A DNA stretch of 64,000 nucleotides from assembly GCA_036873755.1 (NCBI GenBank), contig JAVTVY010045434.1, positions 62,001-126,000 on the forward strand, written 5' to 3'. This DNA comes from Hanleya hanleyi. Its lineage: Eukaryota; Mollusca; Polyplacophora; Lepidopleurida; Hanleyidae. Below are positions 24,297 to 36,763 of the stretch, in pieces; the first letter of the stretch is position 1; every line of letters starts with the position of its first letter. The notes beneath the pieces are model-generated. The model searched no databases. It worked only from the letters and a program-made list of their open reading frames with translations, and was not told the DNA's origin. Both the position numbers and the translations under genes were made by a program.

Positions 24297-24512
24297 TTAA
24301 CATCTTCTGTATGTTTTCATGTATAGAAATAAGGAATGCTTGATTGATTGATTGATTGATGATGATCATATTAAAAAAAGGTAGCCATTTGATTACATGA
24401 GGAATCAACATTTTCTGTATGTTTTCATGTATAGAAATAAGGAGTGATTGATTGATTGATCACATTAAAAAAAAAAAAATGGTAGCCATTTGATTACATG
24501 AGGAATATCAAA
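24297..24512. repeat. Tandem duplication of ~115 bp with TTGA microsatellite
   Basis: The string 'ttctgtatgttttcatgtat' and the following 'ggtagccatttgattacatg' occur twice, around 24306/24412 and 24382/24481. Each copy includes a short run of TTGA. Confidence 0.8.
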
Positions 24513-24641
24513 ATTGTCAGTGGCTACAACAATTGCCATGTATAGACGTTCGACACATAATGGTTTAAAATAAACGAAAATGAAACTCACTCGATTCTTT
24601 AATCTCAAAGATCAGATCGAGCAGAGTGACACAGTTCTGCA

Positions 24642-25104
24642 TATAAAAGTCGGAAACCAATCATCATTGCATAGTGTATGCGCAAAAGCGGAGTCCGTGA
24701 AGGTTCTCTACAATCCCAGGCCGACAGAATTTAAGTGAACGAGAAGAATGGGTGGCGAATCATCAGACGAATCACAGTTCAATATTGTCCAAGAGTATCA
24801 ACATCCTAATGACTACAGTCTCTGTATAATGATGGCACACTTGGCAAATATTGCACCATCTCATGCTATGAATAGCCTGTGCAGGAGACTACCCCTTGTT
24901 TTCTCATTTGACTTGATGTGCCATTGCGCAGTTTGTCCTTATCATTCCGACCATATCGGGTCGAATTTCTTAAAATTACAAATATTCGAAAGATTATATC
25001 AATTTTTATTCACGCGAACGGAGAAAGCGTTATATACTAGATGGGTATACCCAAGGCAGATTTCTACTTTCTTTCCACTGTCTTCGCTGTTTTTTTGCCT
25101 TTGA
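24642..25104 (+). CDS. Unrecognised ORF with a TATA-like box upstream
   Basis: TATAAAAG at 24642-24649 lies about 100 bp before an ATG at 24748 (context agaagaATGG). The ORF of 118 codons starts MGGESSDESQFNIVQEYQHP and ends in a phenylalanine-rich tail SLFFCL-stop at 25104. No domain is recognised. The N-terminal half looks more protein-like than the tail, so a real first exon might end inside it. It is opposite in strand to the host PKA gene and inside its last intron. It could also be chance. Confidence 0.25.
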
Positions 25105-25469
25105 GGTGGGTGCTCGAAAAAAGCCGATATGAGCACGTGATAGTTTGTCAAATCACTTGTATAGTGATAGTTTGTATATCATTGCGCCATTCATAAACCA
25201 GGGGAATCACTCATCAGTGTCAAATATCCCATGAAACGAAATCCGTGAAAGGAGTAAAAATCGCCTCTTTGTAATTAATATTTTTAGATGCGCAGCTTTG
25301 TTTAGGATACTTATTGCTACATTCATTTTATAGCACTTTCCCTTAAATTATGTGCCCACTCAAGGCACTCAAGGCAAGGTGGGAGGTTGGGGGGAGACGT
25401 ATGTTTTTGCTTAAAAAAACAACCAGCATTTTAGGCTTCATGCCGGAGCGGCAACTCAAGGGTCAAAGT

Positions 25470-25959
25470 AGCTAAGATTTATAGCGTCTCCATTCCCTCA
25501 CCGCTATGCCGACGACAAATACATTTCCCTGGTGGTAATTCGAACATCTCTATGGCGCACTTATTATTACCTTTGCGCCCTATTGCACCGTCATTAACTT
25601 GAGAAAAAGGGCCGCCATGAATAAAAATACCATAATCGATGTTGTGATCATCATCCCGTGTATACACGGGGTCTATTATGACGGAAATGCCCATCTTCTT
25701 GACCCTCGATTTCAGGTGATTTTGAGTCTCCATAGGGATAATTTTAACGTCTGTAATTAATTTTTGACCGACGAATGGCCATTTAGTCTGCCATTTCTGT
25801 ATTTTTATTCATGGCTGCCCATTTTCTCAAGTTAATGAAGGTCCAATAGGGCGCAAAGGTAATAATAAGTGCGCCATGGAGAAGTTCGATTTACCACCAG
25901 GGAAATGTATTTGTCGTCGGCATAGCGGTGAGGGAAGGGAAACGCTATGAATCTTAGCT
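25470..25959. mobile_element. 490-bp Mutator-like MITE with 161-bp inverted repeats
   Basis: The inverted repeats run 25470-25630 and 25799-25959 with few mismatches. Both start AGCTAAGATT and share GCTATGCCGACGACAAATAC and TTATTATTACCTTTGCGCCC. AGGGTCAAAGT (11 bp) flanks both ends (25459-25469 and 25960-25970). Long inverted repeats with a 9-11 bp target duplication are typical of Mutator-like elements. The 168-bp spacer has no ORF, so it is non-autonomous. Confidence 0.9.
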
Positions 25960-26339
25960 AGGGTCAAAGTGGAACCTCTAGTTAAGCCCTCTTTCTTGCC
26001 AGTGCTTGGTGTAACACTTTCTAGCCAAATGCACAAATAATCAGGACTTAATACCAAGTTGCTGGTTTTAAAATGTGGGTGTTGACTGCCACTGTAATAA
26101 TTAAGAAGCTCCAAAGAAGCAAAACTGCTGGATCTACATTGTGTTTATACATTTCATATGAATGAGTCACTGGCAATACCATACTACTGAATATGCAAAT
26201 GAGTCCTGCACTACACCGAATGAACCAATGGCAGACATACAACTTTACTATGGAGCTCTTGATAGGCTACATGCCAGTAAGTGTATGTAAATCAGTATGA
26301 AAGTAGGCCTAATGTATGCATACTTGGAGATCCCTTTTT

Positions 26340-26570
26340 AGAAGCCTGGAAAATAGTAGAAAAATAAAAAAAAATGTAAAAAAATAATTAATGACCGGTT
26401 AGACCTGAAAGTTTCAAAGGCACAAGTAAAAAATAAAAGGATCATAACCTGTAAGTTTCAAGAATTTCCTTGCAATAGTTTTCGAGATACGGCTCGGACA
26501 GACGGACAGACACACTGCTAGGGCCACAACAATACTCCTGAGCCCGTAGGGCTGAGGAGTAAAAAGACTT
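26340..26570 (+). mobile_element. Pearl/Helentron-like single-core element
   Basis: A unit ending 'ttttcgagatacggctcgg' leads to 'acagacggacagacacac' (26497-26515), and then a perfect-looking hairpin CTCCTGAGCCC-GTA-GGGCTGAGGAG (26535-26559) followed by TAAAAA. This is the same modular order as in the multi-core copies. Confidence 0.65.
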
Positions 26571-27239
26571 TCTGAGGCAGGCTATTAACTAGTTACGAGT
26601 CTAAGGGTCTTCAAGCTTATTTCAACATGAGAGGCGGAAAAAGCTGACAGTGCACATCTGCAAAATATTCAGCATCTTCCCTGTAAGTTTCAAAGTTGTC
26701 TATCATATATATGTACAGGACTTGTAAGCATATATTGATATTGATGATAAAGGGCCTCAACTCTTGAGGAGAATCATCGAAACTGGAAAATAACCCCTAC
26801 AGTACACATATATATGATGCTAAGCATCTTCCATGTAAGTTCGAAGTTGTTGATCAAATAGAAGCGGAGATATTGTCCGGACAATTTTAGCCACGTGCTT
26901 TAACATCTCCACACATTAATTTCACATTTGTTAGCACAGAAAACTTAGGACTTCCCAGGACTTTTTGTCAAAATGACAAATTCAAGGACATTCAAGGCCT
27001 TGCAATGAGCAAAGTGGAAATTAATTACTAGGCACTATAAGATAGCATACATGGCATATAAGAATCCTATATAAGATGAGCGGGCGAGTGTGATAGGGTT
27101 TAATATTGCTTTCAACATTTTTTCAGCAATAAAACGATAGGGAAAGGAAGGGAGGGGGTACCTACTAGTAACAGAGCAGATCTAATGCTTTCATTTTATA
27201 GTACTGTCCCCCCAGAAATATCATTCCATAGGCAGACAT

Positions 27240-27428
27240 GACACCCCACTCACTCACATTATACTGACACTGAGCGAACCAGTCCTTGTTCTATCCTCTT
27301 AATGCGGACTGTAAGCAAGGAAGTAACAAGTTTCATTTTTCAAGTCTTTGGTATGACCTGGCCTAGGATTGAACCCAGTACCTACCGCTTACGATGCCGA
27401 CACTCTAACCATTAAGCCACCGCAGTCA
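27240..27428 (-). mobile_element. tRNA-derived SINE
   Basis: The minus strand from 27423 reads GCGGTGGCTTAATGGTTAG (A-box-like) and, 36 bp on, GGGTTCAATCC (B box). This is a tRNA-like RNA polymerase III promoter head. The body continues toward 27240 and ends near 'gtgagtgag'-type text. The tail and target duplication are not clear, so the ends are approximate. Smaller pieces of a similar head ('gggattgaaccc') are at about 31128-31142 and 53711-53722. Confidence 0.7.
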
Positions 27429-27839
27429 GTGCGGTCCCTATAAAAAATGATTTGATACACAGCTTGATATTTTGATAATACATGTAATCCCTTCAATCCT
27501 GTGCTTTCAATATTTTCTGTTGCCTACAGCAATTTGATATGAAGTGGATTCAGTTACCAAGGTAATTGTTATACGTATTTCTGGGAAAGCAGCTCATACT
27601 GAATTTGTATTGCAACAATCCATGGTGCTCTGGATTTGGGATCATCCTAGAATTGTCAGTATGCATGGAACAGGATCATGAACATGTACATCATGATGCC
27701 AGAAGGATGTCACGATCGATACATGTTGAAAAGTAACCTCAGAATACAATTTAATCTGTATATATATATATATAGTATCTTGCATCCCATGAAACCAGCC
27801 TCTTGATAATTTGTGGCAGTCATCCATCTATCATGATTG

Positions 27840-28045
27840 GTTGGTTGGTTGTTTGACGTTTAACGTCGCACCTAATCTTACTGGTCACACGGCAACAATG
27901 ACCCAAACAAACAAACCCTAGCAAAACCCTAACCCTAACAAAAATCTAACCAAAACTACAAACAATTTTGAATTTCGAATTTTGAAAATTAGGCTCTACA
28001 GACACTGGTGATCACAATGGATCGTCAGAGAGCCTAATTTGTTTG
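27840..28045. repeat. Interspersed repeat fragment with telomere-like motif and small hairpin
   Basis: Begins 'gtttgacgtttaacgtcgcac' (a family also at 17094), then 'accctaaccctaac' within a C/A-rich stretch (27915-27940), then a 12-bp inverted pair AAATTAGGCTCT (27986-27997 and 28029-28040). Only two perfect CCCTAA units are present, so a telomeric origin is unlikely. Confidence 0.4.
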
Positions 28046-28049
28046 GCAC

Positions 28050-29330
28050 TTTAATCTACCTCCTGTGCCAGACAAACATGGTATGGTAAACCATGCTGCC
28101 CTAAGCTGGAGGGCGCCATCTATCATGAAACTTTATTGGACATATATTTCTCCAAATTGACAGGCATTCTGTTCATACGGTAATTCCCCTAATAATTCAA
28201 TCACAGGAAGTTCACTTTTCATCTCTATTACTCACAGAGAAATAGTAACATTCCCATTTTTCATTCAAATTAAAGAAAAGTCATATAATGACAAAATGTG
28301 ACATTTTTTAGCTGGTGCCACCAAGAATATTTCCAGATATAAGGTGTTGTGTCATCCACAAACCTTTATTGGCTCTACACTTTCAAGTGTCTGGGGATCA
28401 TTTTTCGTCTGATCCTCACCTGATGTTTGTATGTGTATTGTAGCTAGTATTACAGGTATACATGAATGAACACAATCATATCAATTGTGTTTGCCCTTTA
28501 CAACATCAGTCACAGAAGTGGCATTACTGCCAGTTATGATTGCATTATGTACTCCCAAAGCTTCAGGGTAACTCACCAAATCTGATTGCCATAGCAACCG
28601 ATAAATCAACACAAGACATTAAGGCAGAACAGACATGCCAATAGGAGGTTGTCACCTTTCATTAGATGATGGTTCAGCCACCGGGCCATACAACTCCAAA
28701 CAATATGGGAGAAAAGGATGCAAACAAAAAAGCCAAATAAAGACTAGATCAATTCTGAGAAGCCAGAAAAAATGCAATGGTCCAAGATAGACATGGCAAT
28801 AGTTGGCAGGCCTTCTGATTTGACATGCACTTTCACTCTTGCTTTACACCGTACATGGCGTATGCTCAGAAACACTGAGACGTTACATTTCTAGAGAAAG
28901 CAAAGCATCATATTATCTAATTAACAAGTTACAATTTCAGCTAATTTGCACAGATAAATGAATTGTATAGATTCACAATGGATAATCTCAGCTACATTAC
29001 AATCAATACTGGACATTAAAGAGCAGAAATAAACATGCCATTGGCAGGTTGACAGGGCAATGAGGATTTGGACTGACAAGCAAAATGAACATGTATATTC
29101 AATGTATGATTTGGGGGAAAAGTGCATGTATTCGTAATGAAGTTTTTTACAGTTTCATCCAATCACAAGATAATATGTCTAGGTCAAAAAATAGCCCATT
29201 GGGCTTCAATACCCCTCGGGTATCAGTTATTGTTTACACTCAGTAATAATGCATAGTATAATATCATCAGTGTAATTTTATAACTAGATTAACAAAAATG
29301 TGATTCAGTAGGGTTTGCTGTAGTTCAGCT
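28050..29330. other. Intronic sequence, no gene seen
   Basis: Contains one diverged start of the 238-bp MITE at 28178-28270 ('ttcccctaataattcaatca'). Otherwise it is AT-rich with nothing recognised. Confidence 0.5.
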
Positions 29331-29339
29331 TTTGTCAAG

Positions 29340-30895
29340 GCCTGAGGTTCTGGTAGAGTATGACCGAATTCTTAGCTCAAAATATACTCTTCTAAAAAGC
29401 TTATAATCAAATCAAGTAAGTTTATCCTGGAAATATAGATCAAGGTCAGTCATCTTCAAAAAATTTCAAGTCAATTCTAACTTAATTGCACAGGGAACAT
29501 GAATTTCATTTGGAGATCTTAAGACTAGACATATAGAATTTGACCTTTTAAAAATAGCCCAAGGTCAGTGATATTCTTCAATAGACTTCAGGTCCAGCCA
29601 TAAATGGTATAAATTTGGACAATGTAGATATTATCTTTCATGGAATATTGTACTAAATAGAATCTGACCTGGATAAAATAGGTCAAAGATAAAATAGGTC
29701 AAGGTCAGTCATCTTCAGCACACCTTTGGAGCATCACCAGATGTACACATACTAGTATTAATTTGGAAAGACTAGCTTTATTTCTTCATCTTATATCATA
29801 ATAAACAGTATATGACCTTTAAAAATTAGGTCAAGGTCAGTCAACTAAGATAGGCTTCTAGTCAATCACCAGTTGCATAAACAATATGAATTTGGAGACC
29901 CTAGCTTTAATCCTTCAAAAAATATAGCAAATACTGAAATTTAACCTTGATGAAATAGGTCAAGGTCAGTCATATTCAGTACACCTCGATCTGGACCTTC
30001 GCCAGATGTATACATAGTATTAATTTGGAAAGCCTAGCTTTATTTCTTCATGTTATATCATAATAAACAGTATATGACATTTTAAAAATAGGTCAAGGTC
30101 AGTCAACTGGGATAGGCCTCTAGTCAATCAAGAGTTGCAAACATAATATGAATTTGGAGACCCTAGCTTTAATCCTTAAAAAAATATAGCAAACACTAAA
30201 ATTTGACCTTGATGAAATGTCAAGGTCAGTCATCTTCGGTACACATCTGGACATTTGCCAGATGTATACGTAGTATTAATTTGGAAAGCCTAGATATATT
30301 TCTTCATGTTAGACCATGATAAACAGTATATGACCTTGAAAAAATAAGTCGTCAGTCAACTACGATAGGCTTCTATCACCAGTTGCATAAGTAATATGAA
30401 TTTGGAGACCTAGCTTCAATCCTTCAAAAAATACAGCAAATACTATAATTTGACCTTGATAAAATAGGTCAAGGTCAGTCTTTCAGTACACCTCTGGACC
30501 TTCGCCAGATGTATACACAGTATTAATTTGGAAAGCCTAACTTTATTTCTTCATGTTATATCATAATAAACAGTATATGACCTATAAAAAAAATAGGTCA
30601 AGGTCAGCCAACTGGGATAGGCTTCTAGTCAATCACAAGTTGCATAGATAATATGAATTTGGAGACCCTAGCTTTAATCCTTCAAAAAATATAGCAAATA
30701 CTAGAATTTGACCTTGATAAAATAGATCAAGGTCAGTCATTTTCAATAGGCTTCTGACCCTTCACGCGATACATATGTGGTATGAATTCACAATGCCTGG
30801 CTATAATTCTTCTTGAGATATCGTGTTCACAAGAAAGATGGAAGAACGGACAGACAGACGACGCTGACGACAATACCCTTAGGGGTAACAAAAAT
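29340..30895 (+). mobile_element. Pearl/Helentron-like element with ~250-bp dimeric repeats
   Basis: 'gccagatgtatac'-type text recurs near 29738, 30003, 30257 and 30502 (periods of about 246-265 bp). Each unit has two related halves of roughly 125 bp, both ending 'aataggtcaaggtcagtca'. The array ends with 'cttgagatatcgtgttcac', a GGACAGACAGAC stretch (30847-30862) and a small hairpin TACCCTTAGGGGTA (30874-30887). No protein is encoded. Confidence 0.75.
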
Positions 30896-31202
30896 GAAGC
30901 ACAGCGAACGTTTTCTTGTATTATGAAAAAAACAGTTTTCTGAGCTGTTTTTGTCTGTTTTGTGCAGAGTTCGAGAACAGAAAATATCTGTTAGGACCAA
31001 ATGTTTGATATTGTGAACATGTTTTGCCTTGGAATAAGTTTTTGTCGTCTGTGTGTGGTGACTGCGAACATTTCTCGGAACATCTTCCAACTATTACTCC
31101 ATCAACTGACGAGCTGCACCCATGAGACCAGGGATTGAACCCAAGGCAGGGGTCAAAATGTTGAGGTCATCCCAGTGAGATTGAGGTCATCCATTACACA
31201 TG

Positions 31203-32025
31203 CAGGGATTCCGCCAGAAAAAAAAATCCGGGTCCGCAACTTACGAGGGAGCGAAGCGACCAAGTATGAGGGAGCGTAGCGACCGAAGGGGGGAGAGTTC
31301 GAGAGGGGGGTGTCCCCGCTCGCGGCGGCAGAAGATTCTTGATAATTGCCGTTTAAATTGATGGCCTGAGAGAGCGTCTAGAGATGGATTTTATTATAAA
31401 GATTAACAGCAGGAACGTCTGTTTAAAGTCTATTTACACTCTTTGCTACGTATGTATTACCACGATAATTTGAACTTGGAAGCAGAAATCTTCCGGGACG
31501 GTCGCTAACCGAGCCGATACGCGGACGTGGTGGAGAGCACATGAACAGATTTTGATAGCGAGACCTGGAAAACATCATGGCAAGCAAAATTATGCCTCAG
31601 ATGATCTAATAATATACCCAAATGGTGACAGTTGTCAACTTGACCTTCCAGAGCTTGTACTTTCAGTTCCGTGGCCTGCGCTGGAAGAGCACTAAACACA
31701 ACGAACGTGGCTGGATGGACAGACTGTAGTCGCAGACTGTTAGCTGGAAATGGTGTGCTATCATACCTCGGGAAGCGGGACATTTTCCACGTGCTTCAGA
31801 GAACCGTCAGGACATATTGCCCTAATTCCGTCAATTGCCTTCTTTTCAAATGTGAATTTCCACATGTGTTTTCATTGATATTCACGAAGGGAAGACTTGG
31901 AGGGATATAAAGTAACATTTTCAACCTTTAGCTATCATTTTACTTCTTAACAAGCGGACCAAAAGGGGGATTTTTTTTTCATTCAGTGGGGGAGAATGGG
32001 TCCGTCGACCCTAGCGGAATCCCTG
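31203..32025. mobile_element. 823-bp hAT5-like non-autonomous element
   Basis: The ends CAGGGATTCCGC and GCGGAATCCCTG are perfect 12-bp inverted repeats. ACATG is duplicated at 31198-31202 and 32026-32030. The 5' part has a GC-rich 'gagggagcgaagcgacc' pair of repeats. Two overlapping ORFs (minus 31505-31783, plus 31671-31910) are not recognised. CAGG ends and a 5-bp duplication match what Repbase calls hAT5, from memory. Confidence 0.85.
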
Positions 32026-32429
32026 ACATGATACATGTATCGTGCATTTTACCTTCAACTTAAATTTTACGGAGCACGTACGTTTCAACTTTTTTTTACT
32101 CCCGTAAAATCCAATTTCCAGAATGGAAACTTGAAAGAAAAAAAGAAAAAAACAGTTGAGAATAAATTAATATCTTACACATCCTCATGCCTGCATAATA
32201 TTATAATTTACAAGACCATTTTCTCTTGGGATTATAGTGTTGTGTCACAATTAGGTGCACAAGTAAGTTGCAATTTGGCTTCTTTGGCTTGTCAAATTCA
32301 AGACAAAACTCACAGGATGTTTTGTTACTTTCATTATCAAAATGCAACCAGGAATGAGGATCTATTTTAGTCTCTCTGAATCTTGAAAGCGAAAAACTTT
32401 CATTGAAGCACTGGTCGATTTGTACATCA

Positions 32430-33480
32430 CTCCTACTAAATTCTACACATGATTGAGGATGGTTGTTGTTGTTCTGCAGCCCCTCACATCAACTGGCTTG
32501 GAAATTTCACCTGGTGTTTGGCACGTTTGATTATCATCAATATTCTGTGAGGAATGGACCTCATCAGCCCAGGGGCGTTTTGAAGCCCCCAAAATCATGA
32601 AAAGGAAAGCCCAGCTCGCCCTCCTGACGATCACAAAAAAATTGGCTTCCGTAAAAACAAACATTAGTTCCCTAGGAACAATTTCACCCATGCCCTTTTG
32701 CCTACAACAACAACCACACGAATTTGCCGTGGCTGACAGCACCAGCTGTAAATTTGCATCATGAATGTTTGGCCAACAAAGTATAACTCGTCAGCAGATT
32801 TTGTTAGTCGTAAAAACGAGTGAACGACCAAACATTTTGACCCCTGCGAGGCTATGTCTACTTGTGGTGCTGGCAGTTTTGTTTTTTCCGAGAAGAAATT
32901 TCACTGTGTGCTGGAAACGGGAACAAACACGAGGCCAGACAGTTTTAGTCAGTGTATATTGGCACACAATGGATGGAAAATGCATACATGTAAAAGCCTG
33001 AAAGATTTGGCTCATGCAGCAATCTAGGTAAACCTAGATGGTAAATCAGGGGAATACCATCTAGACGTAACGCTATGAAAACTTCGTGCAAAATGTTCGC
33101 CGATATTCTACGAGATCCCATAATCAGCCAATCACGACCATTTCAACCTTTTCGCTCTGACAATGATTGACGTTTACTTCAAGCAGATTATAACATCTTC
33201 GCACGGCACAATCTTTTGATATTTTCTACCCCTAACAAAGCCAGACTTTTCGGCGGGAGTAAACTCTTTGATGTTTACGGACCCTGCCGGGAAATGATGC
33301 CATATTTGGAAACTGTTTCGGGAAAATGTTTATATATTAGACCACGAGCTACCGTGTGTAATTACTGTGGGCGTGATTTTGAAATAGTTACAACCAGCTA
33401 TCCATCTGATTGGCTAACAATAGTAGTTTCAACTCGCACTGGATTTATATAGGGCTGAATTCAGATATAATATTCCGTGA
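32430..33480. other. Intronic sequence with unexplained short ORFs
   Basis: A minus ORF (32443-32742) has a hydrophobic, signal-like stretch ASWAFLFMILGA. A plus ORF at 33216-33452 is unrecognised. CCAAT-like sequences ('agccaatca', 'gattggcta') are present near 33127 and 33408. Nothing ties these into a gene. Confidence 0.3.
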
Positions 33481-33759
33481 TATTATATATGAGTTTACTG
33501 AGATTGGCTCATGCAGATGCTTTAGCAGCGGCTTGTGAAAGATTAAAATATGATATATTTAGTGTGGGATGTTGGATGCATTGGAGGACTATAATACATA
33601 ATTTGACATATCACGTGTGGAAAATATGGCGGAAGAACAAAAATATTCTGAACAAAAACAAAAGTCTTCAAGCCATTCTGGCTTTGGACTCTAATAATAA
33701 TCTGAACCAGCTGCAACAACAATTGCAATGGGTACCACAAGAAAAAAAACAAAACAAAA

Positions 33760-34092
33760 ATCAAAATGTACCCAATTTGAATAGGCTTGTGCTCTTTCAA
33801 ACAGAAATGTTGCATACCAAATTTGAAATCTCCAGCTTCAATGGTCCGGCTTGTAGAGCGTCAACGTTGTTACATGGATATTTTCTGTCTTGTTGCCATG
33901 GAAACCACAAAAAACATTGAAATGTATCCAATTTCAACAGACCTGTGCTTTGCCACACATCAATGCTGTATACAAAATTTGAAGTCTCTAGATGGAACGG
34001 TTCAGCTTCTAGAGTGTTAACGTCGAATTCGGACGGACGGACAAGCTGAATCCAGATAGCCCCCCTATACTTCGTAATGGGGGGTATAAATA
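33760..34092 (+). mobile_element. Pearl/Helentron-like element, two ~150-bp cores
   Basis: Two units share 'aaatttgaa[ag]tctc' and 'cttctagagtgttaacg'-like text. They are followed by GGACGGACGGAC (34031-34042) and a hairpin with stem ATAGCCCCCC/GGGGGGTAT (34056-34086). The tail 'acaagctgaatccag' is nearly the same as at 57983-57997. Confidence 0.7.
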
Positions 34093-34412
34093 GCCTTTAT
34101 GCTAGTATGCTTCAGATGGAAACTCATACACTTTGGATATCAGTTGGAGGCTTTTATCGCATTCACATCGTCATATGGAAATGGAAACCGCAATATTCAT
34201 CACAAAGTGCCCAAATTTAATAGGCTTGTGGTTGACCACCCAACAATCCTGTATACCAAATTTGAAGTCTCTAGAAGCAATGGTTTGGCTTCTGGACCAG
34301 TCACAAAAATTGTTGACGACTGACGACCAGACAACCAGATGACCGGACGACCGACCGGACATACATGCCGACGACAAGACCCCGCAGCCTGATAGGCTGA
34401 GGGGTAAAAATG
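34093..34412 (+). mobile_element. Pearl/Helentron-like element, single core
   Basis: One core unit related to the preceding element ('ccaaatttgaagtctctaga') is followed by a degenerate GAC-rich stretch (34314-34368) and the hairpin CCCCGCAGCCTGATAGGCTG-AGGGG (34380-34404) with TAAAAA after it. It sits directly behind the previous element. Confidence 0.65.
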
Positions 34413-35799
34413 GCAAAACACGAAACAATGTTTTTGTTCTAACATAATGTACGTTGGGCTTTACCGTATAACTGACCCCAGATTATTGATTCCAGCTGCC
34501 ATTGTCATGGCGATAGCTCAACGAGACCATAGATCAGATTGGTATTACATCAGTGAGGATCCCAAACAAATCATCTATCTTATCCCCTGAAGGCCACTTC
34601 ACCACTGAGCCTTTATACACTAATCCCTGTTCAACTGTTCAATATGCTTTCTCCCTGGACGCTGATCAAGTGAACACATAGGTTGAACGAGCTAACTTTG
34701 TACTGTGTGTACTTCCACATACAATCGGGGACATTTTCACTAGTATTTTCGAGCAAATTCATCTCATGGTGGTAATAAAATATATTAAACTCACATAACA
34801 TGTACCTACACTTACATTATAGCATGTTGTACATGTATGACACCTTGAACCAAAATGATATTTTGGTGTAATGTCATGGCTGTGACACCTTGAACTAAAA
34901 TTAACCTGTTTTCCATGTAACCATATCTGCCATGACAGTACATCAAAATCTCACTTTGGTTCAATGTGTAATATTTTTTATATGTTTAAATATCCATACT
35001 ACGATGTGTAGCCAAAAACGAAAAAAGCCGCTTCTCAAACATATGACACTGTTTAATATGGCACCTTTATTGCAAGAGTTTTATGGTATAAAACTTTGAT
35101 ATTTTTTCTTTGTGGAACACATTTTTATATCTAATTATTTTTACGATGACACTTTCTTGGTAATGCACATTTATACTTGTGCTGGATTGGGCCAATCCTG
35201 TGCAGGAAACTGCACCCTGTGAGTTTGGCACCAAATCACCAGCAGTAAATGCACCATGCTCAAACCACGTGTGCTTTCACATTATGGTAGAGGAATGGTA
35301 TAAAAAAAACGGACGGCAAAAAATTATGCAGCTCTTTTTCTTCATTCTTAAATGGGACAGAACCTTGAGAGAATTTGATAGGATTCCACTTAAGGGCTGA
35401 TTGTTAAGGAGGTATACTACCACTCCAATTCCCCACAAAGAAGGAATGCTGTCACTTCCCTTCCCCCAAGGAGGAAGTCGAGATCAGTAGAATGACAGAT
35501 GAGGAACGACCACATTCCCACTGAAGCTCTGCCTTTCCTGAATCTTCAGCTGTCTAAAATCCCCTCTTTACCAGTGCAGACAGATGATCAGTTATGCAGA
35601 CAGATGATCAGTTATGTCCTGGCTTACAGAACTACTAGAAGAACAAAGGGTTAGTAAATCAATACCAAAGCTCAAGGCTACCTCCACTGACAGCTCTCCA
35701 ATGTTTATCTCCACAGGACCACAGTAATACAGTGCATAGATCATTCTACATCATACATGGAGCAGGAAGCACTATCCCCCGGCTCACCGTTTTTTCCCA
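34413..35799. other. Intronic sequence, no gene seen
   Basis: Only a short direct repeat, 'cagacagatgatcagttatg' twice at about 35578-35617, is recognised. Confidence 0.5.
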
Positions 35800-36763
35800 T
35801 TCACTACCATTTTGACAGACCATTGAAAAATAAACTGTTTCAATCAATACTTTCTGGCAGATCACTGACAAGAAGACTGTACCAATCTACCCTTTCTGGT
35901 TGACCATTGAAAAAGAGCCTGTACCAATCCACCATTTCTGGCAGACCATTGACAAAGATACGTATCAATCTACCATTTCTGACAGACCATTGACAAAAAG
36001 ACTGTACCAATCTACCATTTCTGGCAGATCATTAACAAAGATACTGTACAAATCTACCATTTCTGGCAGACCACTGACAAAGATACTGTATCAATCCACC
36101 ATTTCTGACAGACCAATGACAAAAAGACTGTACCAATATACCATTTCTGGCAGATAATTGACAAAGATACTGTATCAATCTACCATTTCTGACAGACCAT
36201 TGACAAAGAGACTGTACCAATCTACCATTTCTGGCAGACCACTGACAAAGATACTGGATCAATCTACCATTTCTGGTAGACCATTGACAAAGATACTGTA
36301 TCAATCTACCATTTCTGACAGACCATTGACAGAGATACTGTATCAATCTACCATTTCTGACAGACCATTGACAAAGATACTGTATCAATCTACCATTTCT
36401 GGCAGACCATTGACAAAGATACTGTATCAATCCACCATTTCTGACAGACCATTGACAAGGAGACTGTACCAATCTACCCTTTCTGCATGACCATTGACAA
36501 GGAGACTATACCAATCTACCATTTCTGGCAGACCATTGACAAAGAGACTGTACCAATCTACCATTTCTCGCAGACCATTGACAAAGAGACTGTACCAATC
36601 TACCCTTTCTGGCAGACCATTGACAAAGAGACTGTACCAATCTACCATTTCTGGCAGACCATTGACAAAGATACTGCACCAATCTACCATTTCTGGCAGA
36701 TCATTGACAAAGAGACTGTACCAATCTACCCTTTCTGGCAGACCATTGACAAAGATACTGTAC
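35800..36763. repeat. 42-bp minisatellite array, segment 1
   Basis: About 22 copies of a 42-bp unit: CCATTGACAAAGATACTGTA, then TCAATCTACCATTTCTGACA, then GA. 42 bp is 14 codons and the unit lacks stop codons in several frames. The array is therefore open on both strands, giving TKILYQSTISDRPL-type peptide repeats that are almost certainly not translated. Confidence 0.95.

Noticed and set aside
27361..27423. Functional tRNA gene
   Set aside because: A- and B-box-like text is present, but the fold is imperfect and a repeat body follows, so it is a SINE head.
27905..27945. Interstitial telomere repeat
   Set aside because: Only two perfect CCCTAA units within a generally C/A-rich stretch.
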